A stretch of 64,000 bases of DNA from CAWDVK01 sp963805715 (GTDB lineage Bacteria > Actinomycetota > Actinomycetes > Streptosporangiales > Streptosporangiaceae), in contig CAWDVK010000020.1 of assembly GCA_963805715.1 (NCBI GenBank), positions 806,001 through 870,000 of the forward strand, in the 5' to 3' direction. Under the pieces are notes generated by a model, which saw nothing but the letters and a program-made list of their open reading frames with translations, had not been told where the DNA came from and ran no database searches. Positions 48,119-56,309 of the stretch are shown here, in pieces. Each line of letters opens with the position of its first letter. Position 1 is the first letter of the stretch. The translations under genes and the position numbers were made by a program.

Positions 48119-49501
48119 TCAGGCTGGAGCGGTCAGGCTGTGGCGCCCACGTCGATGGGCGCGAGGGCGCCGTCGATGTAGGTGACGGTGTTGGCCGGGA
48201 TGGCAGGAATGCGCGGGCCGGGCAGGATGATGCCGGCCAGGTTGAGCGGGTCGGCGGCGGACAGCCGGACGACCTCGCCGGTGCGACGCTGGCGGCGGAC
48301 CGCCTTGAGCACATCGAAGGTGGCCCGCCGCCTTAGCGGCTTCCTGGAACGCGCCGACAGCAGCGCTCCACGACTCAGCGTCACCGTATTTCTCGGCGGC
48401 GGCGACACGGATCATCGCCTCGGTCCCCAGCAGGCCCCAGCCACGATTCCCGGCCGGCGGGCGATCTTTGCCGAACGGGCCAGACTGCCGTTCCCTGGCG
48501 CTTGCGGCTGCCCTCGCCTCCTCGATGCGGGAGATAGCCTGATCGACGTCCCCGAGCCGGCCGAGAACGTAGGCCAGGTTGGCGAGCGCGTTTCCCCGCT
48601 GCTCCCCTGACTGGGGCGCGAGTTCCAGCGCCCTCTGGCACGCGCCGAGCGCCTCGCCGAACCGTTCGGCGCAGGTCAGCGCGCGGCCATAACCGGAGTA
48701 CGCGGCGAAGAGCCGGCTCGATTCGGCGCCGCCGCGCCTTAAGAGGCCGATCGCCTCGTCGAAGCTGGCGACCGCCTCCCCGTACCTTCTCAGCTCTAGC
48801 TGCGCGTAGGCCTGCAGGTACAGCGCCACCGGGCGGTCACGGCGCTGCACGATGTCCTTCTCGCAGATGGTGATGACGGTCGCGAGCGCCGCATCGGCCT
48901 CCGCATCGTCTCCCGATACTGCCCGCAGCGCCCGGGCGAGGATGAGATACGGAGATGCCCGCCCTGGCCGAGCCCGATAGCTGTCCGCGCCTCGCTGAGC
49001 GCCTCCTCCGGAGCGCCGGCCGTTGCATGGACACGGGCTAGTCCCAGGTGAGCACCAGGGTCCCCCGATGGCTGTCCGGTAAGCCCGGTCGGCTCCGGAG
49101 TAATCTCTCAGCGCGAGCAGTACCCGCCCCCTGGACTTCGACGCCATCGGATACCAGCCGACCGCGAGCGCAATTGCCTCATCCCAATCCGCCAGTGAGG
49201 CCTGCAAGTCACCGCTCAGGGCCTTCGCCACTCCCCGGTCGTTGAATAGCCTCGCCATCTCGTAGTCCTCGGCTGTCTGCATGGCCCTGGTCAGCGGGGC
49301 CACGGCATCGCCGTACCCGACCCGAGCCTCCCGGTAGCGCTCGAGGTCAGTGAGCACGGAGCCGATATCGAAATGGACGTCCGGGGCATCGTCGCCGGCG
49401 CGCTGCGCGGAACGGAATTTCTCCAGTGCCGGCTCGAGATCGTGGTCTGCGGAGAGCGCGCGGGCTTCCCGGATCAGCTCGGTGGTGTCAGTTTCGGGCA
49501 T
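48119..49501 (-). CDS. TPR-repeat protein with compensating frameshifts and a chimeric C-terminus
   Basis: From ATG 49501 (MPETDTTELIREARAL) the frame gives TPR-like helical pairs such as ARLFNDRGVAKALSGDLQASL, ALYLQAYAQLELRRYGEAVA and ALANLAYVLGRLGDVDQAI. Between about 49066 and 48958 it leaves the true frame: the open reading is Cys/Arg/Pro-rich, while one base away lies HLGLARVHATAGAPEEALSEAR, a proper TPR unit. A second indel restores it. At about 48320 the gene runs into a copied 161-base piece of the lhr gene in the wrong frame, giving an Arg/His/Pro-rich tail. So the native C-terminus is lost. It is probably a scaffold protein related to the convergent NTPase's repeat region. Confidence 0.6.
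   Translation of the reverse strand: MPETDTTELIREARALSADHDLEPALEKFRSAQRAGDDAPDVHFDIGSVLTDLERYREARVGYGDAVAPLTRAMQTAEDYEMARLFNDRGVAKALSGDLQASLADWDEAIALAVGWYPMASKSRGRVLLALRDYSGADRAYRTAIGGPWCSPGTSPCPCNGRRSGGGAQRGADSYRARPGRASPYLILARALRAVSGDDAEADAALATVITICEKDIVQRRDRPVALYLQAYAQLELRRYGEAVASFDEAIGLLRRGGAESSRLFAAYSGYGRALTCAERFGEALGACQRALELAPQSGEQRGNALANLAYVLGRLGDVDQAISRIEEARAAASARERQSGPFGKDRPPAGNRGWGLLGTEAMIRVAAAEKYGDAESWSAAVGAFQEAAKAAGHLRCAQGGPPPASHRRGRPAVRRRPAQPGRHHPARPAHSCHPGQHRHLHRRRPRAHRRGRHSLTAPA
48157..48317. repeat. 161-base copy of the lhr 3' end
   Basis: Identical to 51492-51652 except for one base (CTGG versus CAGG near 48292). Read on the minus strand it gives VDVLKAVRR-like FDVLKAVRRQRRTGEVVRL, LNLAGIILPGPRIPAIPANT and on to the stop after ALAPIDVGATA. 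The flanking GTCAGGCTGT is also shared, at 48132 and 51460, with an indel between. The orientation is the same as that of the parent gene. Confidence 0.95.
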
Positions 49502-49672
49502 CGCACGCTCCGCAGGCTCCCATGCACCCAGGGCCAGCCCTGCGCCCAAGCCCGCCCTTGGAGCAGCATAACGACCGGCAGCCGGATGGCCAGGAAAATT
49601 TGCCCGCGGCCGCGGGAGCCAGCTGGCACGAAAAGGCTGACGCGGGCGCCAGGCGCGCCGGACTGGCCAGTG

Positions 49673-50405
49673 TTAGCCCGCCCTGTTGCGGTTACCCGCG
49701 CGGCCGCTGGATGACTTCCGCTGGGTCTTCCGCAGCGGCGGGCGGGCCCGCTCCAGGCCGTCCAGGATCAGGTTCAGCCCGAACTCGAACTCCTCGCCGT
49801 AGTCATAGCCCGGCTGCAGGACGTGCTGGGTCGTCAGCTCGGCGAGGTAGGGGAAAGTCCTCGGCCGGGAACTGCTCAAGGAAGGCCACGGCCATCGCGG
49901 CGGTTTCCTCAGGCGTGCTGAAAGGCAGGCTGAGCTCCTGCCTCGCGAAACCGTAGAGGTAGCTGTCGATGGCCGAGATCGCATGGGCCGCCAGCGCGAT
50001 CGTGAAGCCCGCGCCGCGCAGGCAGCCGATGACCGCATCGTGGTGCCGCAGCGTTGCGGGGCCGGCGTTCAGCCGCGAATCCATCAGCCCGATGGCCCAC
50101 GGGTGCCGGCGCAGCGCGTCGCGCGCGGACGCGGCCCGGTCGCGCATGGCCGCCTTCCACTCGGCATCCGCCGGGGGCAGCTCGACCTCGGCGAACACGA
50201 GGTCGACCATGCCGTCGAGGATCTCGTCCTTGCCGGCCACGTGGTAGTAGAGCGACATCGGCTCGACGTGCAGCCGGTCCGCGAGCCTGCGCATGGTCAG
50301 CGAGCCCAGGCCGGCCTCGTCGGCCAGGGCGACCGCTTCGAGAAGCACGCGCTCCCGGCTCAGCGGGGCGCGGTGGTGCCTGCCCAGATCGGTACCTGAC
50401 GCCAC
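49673..50405 (-). pseudogene. TetR-family regulator, frameshifted near the C-terminus
   Basis: From 50405 the minus strand encodes a complete helix-turn-helix (VALADEAGLGSLTMRRLADRL, HVEPMSLYYHVAGKDEIL) and most of a TetR ligand domain, close to the remnant at 41378. At about 49858 (GAGGACTTTCCCC) the frame slips into RRADDPARPAAGL and stops at 49803. One base away it continues PYLAELTTQHVLQPGYDYG and LILDGLERARPPLRK to the normal end at 49673. One extra base in TTTCCCC accounts for this. The DNA-binding half is intact, so a truncated repressor may still be made. Confidence 0.75.
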
Positions 50406-50444
50406 GAGCGTCGTCCTCCTCTGCCCTGGTTGCCCCGCTGCCTA

Positions 50445-50507
50445 TTGACAGCCTTACATTGTAGGGTTACCTTATGACGTAAGGTTACCTTACAACATAA
50501 GGTAACC
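50445..50507 (+). promoter_or_regulatory. Promoter overlapped by three tandem operator palindromes
   Basis: TTGACA (50445-50450), 17 bases, TACCTT (50468-50473) form a promoter toward the DUF4386 gene. Overlapping and following it are CTTACATTGTAGG (about 50453-50465, imperfect), ACCTTA-N5-TAAGGT (50469-50485, perfect six-base arms) and GGTTACCTTA-N5-TAAGGTAACC (50483-50507, perfect ten-base arms). The three share the TTAC/GTAA core and occupy the divergent gap between tetR and DUF4386. Repression by the TetR protein is the natural reading. Confidence 0.8.
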
Positions 50508-50573
50508 CGGAGGAGCGCGCACCGCTGACCGCCAGGGCCAGGGGGCCCGTCACACCGGAACGAGGCTCAGGCC

Positions 50574-51317
50574 ATGACCACTACGCAATCAGCTCCTTCT
50601 GGCACCAGGACCACGGCGATCGATCCGCCGGCCGGGGCAGCCCGCCCGATGCGCCGCCCCGCGCTGGTCGCGGGCACCGGGCTTCTCGCCATGGCCGTCC
50701 TGGCCCCGGCGGCCAGGTTCGGCGTCATCCAGCACCTCGTCACGCCGGGCGACGCGACCCGAACGGCCGGGCACATCCTGGCCTCCGCCGGGCTCTTCCG
50801 TCTCGGGATAGCCGCACTGGCGGCGGTGGTGATCCTCGACATCGTCGTGGCCTGGGCGCTGCTGAAGTTCTTCGAGCCGGTCCACAAGGGCCTGGCGACC
50901 CTCGCGGCCTGGCTGAGAATCAGTTACGCGGTGGTCTTCGCGGTCGCCATCAGCCAGCTCATGGGCGTGCTCCCGCTGCTGAGCAACACCCGGCACCTGA
51001 CAGCGCTCGGCGTCGGCCGGCGACAGACTGAGGCACTGCTGAAGATCCAGGATTATCAGGACATCTGGAAAGTCAGCCTCATCCTGTTCGGGCTGTACCT
51101 CGTTCTCCTCGGCTACCTGGCCTGCAAGTCCGGCTACGTTCCCCGGCTTCTTGGTGTCCTGCTCGTCATCGCCGGCGGCGGCTACCTCCTCGACAGCATC
51201 GCCGGGCTGCTCACCGCGAGCTACACCGCCAGCGTCTCCAGCTTCACCTTCATCGGCGAGGCGCTGTTCATGCTCTGGCTCCTGCTGAAGGGGCGAAAGG
51301 TCACCCTGACGGCCTAG
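50574..51317 (+). CDS. DUF4386-family membrane protein
   Basis: A 247-residue protein with six or seven spans. ALVAGTGLLAMAVLAPAARFG, FRLGIAALAAVVILDIVVAWALLKFFEP, WLRISYAVVFAVAISQLM and LILFGLYLVLLGYLACKSGYVPRLLGVLLVIAG are the conserved blocks of DUF4386. The function is unknown; it is often regulated by an adjacent TetR. It is divergent from the tetR gene at 50405, and the promoter between them carries three operator palindromes. The ATG at 50574 is the first in the frame; AGGCTCAGGCC before it is a weak ribosome site. Confidence 0.88.
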   Translation: MTTTQSAPSGTRTTAIDPPAGAARPMRRPALVAGTGLLAMAVLAPAARFGVIQHLVTPGDATRTAGHILASAGLFRLGIAALAAVVILDIVVAWALLKFFEPVHKGLATLAAWLRISYAVVFAVAISQLMGVLPLLSNTRHLTALGVGRRQTEALLKIQDYQDIWKVSLILFGLYLVLLGYLACKSGYVPRLLGVLLVIAGGGYLLDSIAGLLTASYTASVSSFTFIGEALFMLWLLLKGRKVTLTA

Positions 51318-51458
51318 AGCGCACACCGCATCCGCGTCATCCGCCCGCAGCTCACGGGTGATGGCGCGGATGCCGCGCGCCGGTCGCCTGGCGCCCGCGG
51401 ATCTGCGTTTGCCGCGGTAACCAGTGAGCGTCACGCTGCTGCCTGATGAGACACCCAG

Positions 51459-54400
51459 TCAGGCTGTCGCGCCGGCGCCGGCGCCGACGACGGGCGCGAG
51501 GGCGCCGTCGATGTAGGTGACGGTGTTGGCCGGGATGGCAGGAATGCGCGGGCCGGGCAGGATGATGCCGGCCAGGTTGAGCGGGTCGGCGGCGGACAGC
51601 CGGACGACCTCGCCGGTGCGACGCAGGCGGCGGACCGCCTTGAGCACATCGACGGCGTCGGGGTGGGCGTACTGCTCGCCGCTGAAGCCGGTGACGAACC
51701 GGCCGCCGCGGATCGTTCCCCTGGCCTCCATCCGGCGGAACGCCCATTGCAGGTCACGCCATCCGACCGCCAGGTTCTCCCGGGCCACCAGGTCGCGGAA
51801 GACCACTCCCCAGCGGGCGGCCAGCTGCTCGGCGACGGCCTCGGCCAGCTCTTCCCGGTCACCGGCGGCGATCGGAGGCGGCAGCAGCGACCACCGGCCG
51901 GCCGAGCCGCCCGTGCTGCCGCGCAGGCCGCGGCGCAGCCCGCGGGAGGGGAAGGACCGGTCCCGGCTGCCACGGCGCAGCAGCGACCGGACGGCGCGGA
52001 ATCCGTCCGCGGTGAGCAGTCCGCGGGCCACGCCGTCCCACAGCGCCTCCTCGACCTCGGCGGGGAGGCGGCCGGTCACCGTCGCCAGGTCGGGCCGGAA
52101 CAGCGCCCCGTGCTGGCGGAGCGCATCCAGCACGTCGCGGGTGCGGCCGGCCCCGGGCTCAGCCGGGGCCTGCTCGCCGCGGGCGGCCCGCAGCAGCCAG
52201 GGCAGGTCGTCGCGCAGCGCCAGGGTGATCGGGGTGGCGCGGGACGGGGTCATGCCACTGCGCCGCGGCGCGGTACCGGCCCGCGGGGACGACCCCCCGG
52301 ATCCCCCCGGCAGGTCCGGCTCGGCGTCCCGCACCGACAGCCGGCCCCAGGTGACCTGGCCGGACATGCAGAGCTCATCGAGCCACTCGCGGCGGTACCC
52401 CTCCACCCGCGCGGCCAGCACGGCGTGCTCCCACGCCCCGGCGGCCAGCTCATAGCCCTGCAGCTGCTCGATCACGGCCAGCACGCCGAACCGGCCCTCC
52501 CGCCGGGTCCCGGCCTCCGCATGCTGCCAGCGCAGCAGGAACCGGATGAAGTCCCGGGCTGTCACCGGCTCGACCTCGCGCCGCTGCCGCTGCCGGGTGT
52601 AGACGTGGATGCGCGACAGCAGCCGCCGGGCGCAGAACTCGTCCCCGGAGCCCGGCCCGGTGAAATGGCCGCGGATCGCGAAGCCCTCCTCCTCCAGCTG
52701 CGCCAGCGCGCGCACGATCAGCGATTCCGCTAGCCCGGTCGCGCCCGCCAGCGCGGCCACGGTGGACGGGCCACGGCAGTCCAGGTGGCCGCGCAGCAGG
52801 CTGGCCGCCGCCATGTCCTCGTCAGCCGCGTCCTCGTCAGCCAGGTCCGCATCGGCCGGACCCGCATCGGCCTGACCCGGGCCGGCCACTCCAGCTGACC
52901 GGGGCAGCCGGTGATCCGGCTCGATCGCGGTACCGGGGAACAGCGCCTCGATCTGCGGCCGGCGCTCCACCGCCACCCACAGCGGCCCGTCCGGGGCGTG
53001 CACCGTCACGGCCCGCCCGGCCGCCGTCAGCGCGCTGAACCAGGGCTGCCATTCGTCCGCCGGGCGCACCGCGACCAGGCTCATCAGCAGGTCATGCAGC
53101 TCGTCGGCGTCGCGCGGATCCGGCCGGACCTGCTCGGCGACGCGCTCGATCGCGGCCGGGTCCAGCCGGCCCAGCTCGTGCGGCTCCACCGGCAGGCCGC
53201 GGCGCAGCGGCACCGCCCGGCTGCGGCGCTCCTCCAGCGGCGCGTCGTCGAGGTAGGTGAAAGGCCGCCCGTTCAGGATCTCGTGCGCGAGCACCGACGG
53301 CTCGGTGGTGTCCCGCACGACGACGGTGACCCGGCCGGACTCGATGCCCTCGACCAGGCCGCGCAGGCCGTCGATGTCCATGGCCTCATGCAGGCAGTCG
53401 GTCATCGTCTGGCGGACCAGCAGGTGATCGGGGATCTCCATCGGTCCCGGCGCGACGTTCTCCTGGCAGGCCGCCAGGGTCGGGAACACCGCGGCCATCA
53501 GGTCGTCGGCTTCCATCCGCTGGATGGCCGGCGGGTTCTTCTTGCCGCCGCGCATCCGCAGCACCGCCAGCGAGGTGTTCAGGTTCCACCGCCACCGGGC
53601 GGCGAACATCGGCGAGGTGAGCACCGCCTGGCGCACCACCTCCTCGACGGTGCGCGAGGCCAGGAACTTCGGCACCCGCTCCAGCGGGAAGCTGTGCTGC
53701 GGCCCCAGGGACAGCAGGATCGCATCGTCGCTGGCTGCCGCCTGCAGCTCGAAGTCGAACGTCACGCAGAACCGCTTCCGCAGCGCGAGCCCGAGCGCCC
53801 GGTTCAGCCGGGCGCCGAACGGCGCATGGCCGACCAGCTGCATCCCGCCGGCCTCGTCAAAGAACCGCTCCAGCACGATCGTGTCCATCGTGGGCAGCAC
53901 GCCGAGCTGAGCCAGCCCCGCCGTCAGGTAGGCGGCGATCATCTCGGCCGCGGCCTCGCCGATGCCGCACTCGGCGCGGAGCCAAGCCGCGGCCGCCTCC
54001 GGACCGCCGGCCGCCAGCTGTGCGCCGACCGCTGACCGGATCGCGCAGACTTCCTCGGACAGCTCCACCGTGCGGCCGGGTGCCTCGCCGAGCCAGAACG
54101 GCACCGACGGCGGCGCTCCCTGCGCGTCCACCACCCGGACGACGCCCGGCTCCACCCGGCGGATCCGCCACGAGGTGGTGCCGAGCAGGAACACATCCCC
54201 GGCCATGGACTCGATCGCCCAGTCCTCGTTCACGGTGCCGACCAGCGCGTCATCGGGCTCGGCCAGCACCCGGTAGTCACCCAGCTCTGGGATCGCGCCG
54301 CCGGAGGTGAGCGCCGCCAGCCGGGCACCGCGCCTGCCCCGCAGCTGGCCGCCGACCTGGTCCCGGTGCAGGTAGGCAGCGCGGCGGCCGCGGCCGGTGC

Positions 54401-55796
54401 GGATGCCCTCGGACATCAGCTCGGCCACGTCGGCGAAGTCCTCCGCGGACACCGACGCGAACGGCGCCGCGCGGCGCACCAGCGCCAGCAGCTCGTCCTC
54501 CGCCCACTCCTGCGCCGCGCACTCGGCCACCACCTGCTGGGCCAGGATGTCCAGCGGGCAGGACGGGACGAGCAGCGCGTCGAGCCGGCCGGACCGGGCG
54601 CCGCGCAGCAGCGCGGCACATTCCACCAGCTCATCCCGGGAGGTGGGGTACAGGAGGCCGGCCGGAATGCCGTTTCGGGTGTGATTGGACCTTCCGACGC
54701 GCTGCAGGAAGGTGGCGAAACTGCGCGGCGAGCCAATCTGGCATACCAGCTCGACCGGCCCGATGTCGATGCCCAGCTCCAGCGACGCGGTCGCCACCAG
54801 GGCCCGCAGGTCACCCGAGCGCAGCCGTGACTCGACCCGGTGCCGCCGGTCCCTGGACAGGCTGCCGTGGTGCGCGGCCACCGCGTCCTCGCCGAGCCGC
54901 TCGCCCAGCTGGTGCGCGACCCGCTCGGCCAGCCGCCGGGTGTTGACGAACACCAGCGTGGTGCGGTGCCGCTGCACGTGGCCGCCGATCAGGTCCAGGA
55001 TCTCGTCCATCTGCTCGGCTGAGGCGACGGCGCCGAGCTCATCGGAGGGCAGCTCCAGGGCCAGGTCCAGCTCGCGCCGGTGGCCGGAGTCGGCGATCGC
55101 GCAGCGCGGCGACCCGTCCGCCTCGGACCGGTCCGGGCCGACGCCGACCAGCAGCCGGGCCACGGCCTCGATCGGCCGCTGCGTGGCGGACAGGCCGATC
55201 CGCTGCAGCGGCTGCTCGGCCAGGTGCGCCAGCCGCTCCAGCGTCAGCGCCAGGTGCGAGCCCCGCTTGTTCCCCGCCACGGCGTGGATCTCATCCACGA
55301 TGACCGTGCGCGCGGCGCGCAGCATCGCCCGGCTCCGCTCGGCCGTGAGCATCAGGTACAGCGACTCCGGGGTGGTGATCAGGAAATCCGGCGGCCGCTT
55401 CAGCATCGCGGTGCGCTCCGCGGCGGCCGTGTCACCGGTCCGCACCGCCACCCGGATATCCGGTGCGGGCATCCCCAGGTCCGCGGCCGTCGCGGCGATC
55501 TCGGCCAGCGGGCGCTCCAGATTCTGCCAGATGTCGACCGCGAGCGCCTTCAGCGGCGACACGTACACGACCTGCGGCCCGGCCGCGGGCTCGGCGCCCG
55601 CCGCGTGCGCCTGGTAGATCCGGTCGATGCAGACCAGGAAGGCGGCCAGCGTCTTGCCCGACCCCGTCGGCGCCGCGATCAGCGTGTGACGGCCGGCCGC
55701 TATCTTTGCCCAGCCATCCGCCTGCGGCGCGGTCGGCCCGGCCGGGAACCGCCCGGCGAACCAGGCCCGAACAGCCGGATGAAAAGTCTCCAGCAC
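51459..55796 (-). CDS. lhr: Lhr-type ATP-dependent DNA helicase, full length
   Basis: A 1445-residue superfamily 2 helicase, the usual size of the large actinobacterial Lhr. LIAAPTGSGKTLAAFLVCID is motif I, VDEIHAVAGNKRGSHLA motif II, GLSATQRPIEAVARLL motif III, LVFVNTRRLAERVAHQLGERL motif IV, VATASLELGIDIGPVELVCQIG motif V and RVGRSNHTRNG motif VI. After the winged-helix module a long Lhr-specific C-terminal part with many Arg/Ala helices follows, ending LAPVVGAGAGATA. Lhr unwinds DNA:RNA and DNA 3'-5' and is induced with DNA-repair genes in mycobacteria. A copy of its last 160 bases lies at 48157. Start at 55796, ATG. Confidence 0.93.
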   Translation of the reverse strand: MLETFHPAVRAWFAGRFPAGPTAPQADGWAKIAAGRHTLIAAPTGSGKTLAAFLVCIDRIYQAHAAGAEPAAGPQVVYVSPLKALAVDIWQNLERPLAEIAATAADLGMPAPDIRVAVRTGDTAAAERTAMLKRPPDFLITTPESLYLMLTAERSRAMLRAARTVIVDEIHAVAGNKRGSHLALTLERLAHLAEQPLQRIGLSATQRPIEAVARLLVGVGPDRSEADGSPRCAIADSGHRRELDLALELPSDELGAVASAEQMDEILDLIGGHVQRHRTTLVFVNTRRLAERVAHQLGERLGEDAVAAHHGSLSRDRRHRVESRLRSGDLRALVATASLELGIDIGPVELVCQIGSPRSFATFLQRVGRSNHTRNGIPAGLLYPTSRDELVECAALLRGARSGRLDALLVPSCPLDILAQQVVAECAAQEWAEDELLALVRRAAPFASVSAEDFADVAELMSEGIRTGRGRRAAYLHRDQVGGQLRGRRGARLAALTSGGAIPELGDYRVLAEPDDALVGTVNEDWAIESMAGDVFLLGTTSWRIRRVEPGVVRVVDAQGAPPSVPFWLGEAPGRTVELSEEVCAIRSAVGAQLAAGGPEAAAAWLRAECGIGEAAAEMIAAYLTAGLAQLGVLPTMDTIVLERFFDEAGGMQLVGHAPFGARLNRALGLALRKRFCVTFDFELQAAASDDAILLSLGPQHSFPLERVPKFLASRTVEEVVRQAVLTSPMFAARWRWNLNTSLAVLRMRGGKKNPPAIQRMEADDLMAAVFPTLAACQENVAPGPMEIPDHLLVRQTMTDCLHEAMDIDGLRGLVEGIESGRVTVVVRDTTEPSVLAHEILNGRPFTYLDDAPLEERRSRAVPLRRGLPVEPHELGRLDPAAIERVAEQVRPDPRDADELHDLLMSLVAVRPADEWQPWFSALTAAGRAVTVHAPDGPLWVAVERRPQIEALFPGTAIEPDHRLPRSAGVAGPGQADAGPADADLADEDAADEDMAAASLLRGHLDCRGPSTVAALAGATGLAESLIVRALAQLEEEGFAIRGHFTGPGSGDEFCARRLLSRIHVYTRQRQRREVEPVTARDFIRFLLRWQHAEAGTRREGRFGVLAVIEQLQGYELAAGAWEHAVLAARVEGYRREWLDELCMSGQVTWGRLSVRDAEPDLPGGSGGSSPRAGTAPRRSGMTPSRATPITLALRDDLPWLLRAARGEQAPAEPGAGRTRDVLDALRQHGALFRPDLATVTGRLPAEVEEALWDGVARGLLTADGFRAVRSLLRRGSRDRSFPSRGLRRGLRGSTGGSAGRWSLLPPPIAAGDREELAEAVAEQLAARWGVVFRDLVARENLAVGWRDLQWAFRRMEARGTIRGGRFVTGFSGEQYAHPDAVDVLKAVRRLRRTGEVVRLSAADPLNLAGIILPGPRIPAIPANTVTYIDGALAPVVGAGAGATA
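51492..51652 (-). repeat. Parental copy of the 161-base repeat in lhr
   Basis: The C-terminal end of the lhr coding region (codons for VDVLKAVRRLRRTG through ALAP) recurs with one mismatch at 48157-48317. It lies within an otherwise intact gene, so this is the source copy. Confidence 0.95.
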
Positions 55797-56309
55797 CTGC
55801 TCAGGCTAACCCGGGCCACCGACGGGACAGGCCATGGGCGCAGCTGCGCCCGGCGGCACCGCCACGGCCCCGGCCGGCCCGCGATCTGCGGGCATTTCTG
55901 CGGCGGAACCGCTGACTATGCTGCATGGAACCGCAACCGCTGCCCTCGTCATCATTTCCGTTAATCAAAGGTTCACCATCAATTCTGGAGGTGCGGTTAA
56001 TTGCGCCGCACGGGAGCACTGCCGGCCGGAGGGCTCGCCTGGAGGCCACTGCTCCTCATCGCGCGCCGGGGAGGCCATTCCTGCCATGGCCAATGTCGCT
56101 GTGTCGTGAGTCCGGCTCGTCTCGCTACAAAGGTTTAGCTCAGCCTCATGCGTCACGGGATGCTGGCAGAAAGGCCAGGGCCCTGGCGAATTCCTGGTAA
56201 CGGGCTGCCGGGGCCGCCTACGATGAGTGCCGGGCGCGTGCTGGCGTGGCGGCGCTGATCGGTAGCCGTGCTGCGGCGGCGCGGCTCGGATGTTCTGGGG
56301 AGTTCAGCA
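55797..56309. other. Gene-free stretch between lhr and the glycosyltransferase gene
   Basis: Both strands lack a plausible gene. Bases 55930-56005 are AT-rich for this genome and contain GGAGGTGCGGTTAATTG and TGCGG-N9-CCGCA, so promoters for the leftward lhr and the rightward glycosyltransferase probably lie here. No open frame follows the GGAGG site for more than a few codons. Confidence 0.4.

Noticed and set aside
48157..48317. Insertion sequence at the lhr repeat
   Set aside because: The repeat is a piece of the lhr coding region, has no terminal inverted repeats and encodes no transposase.
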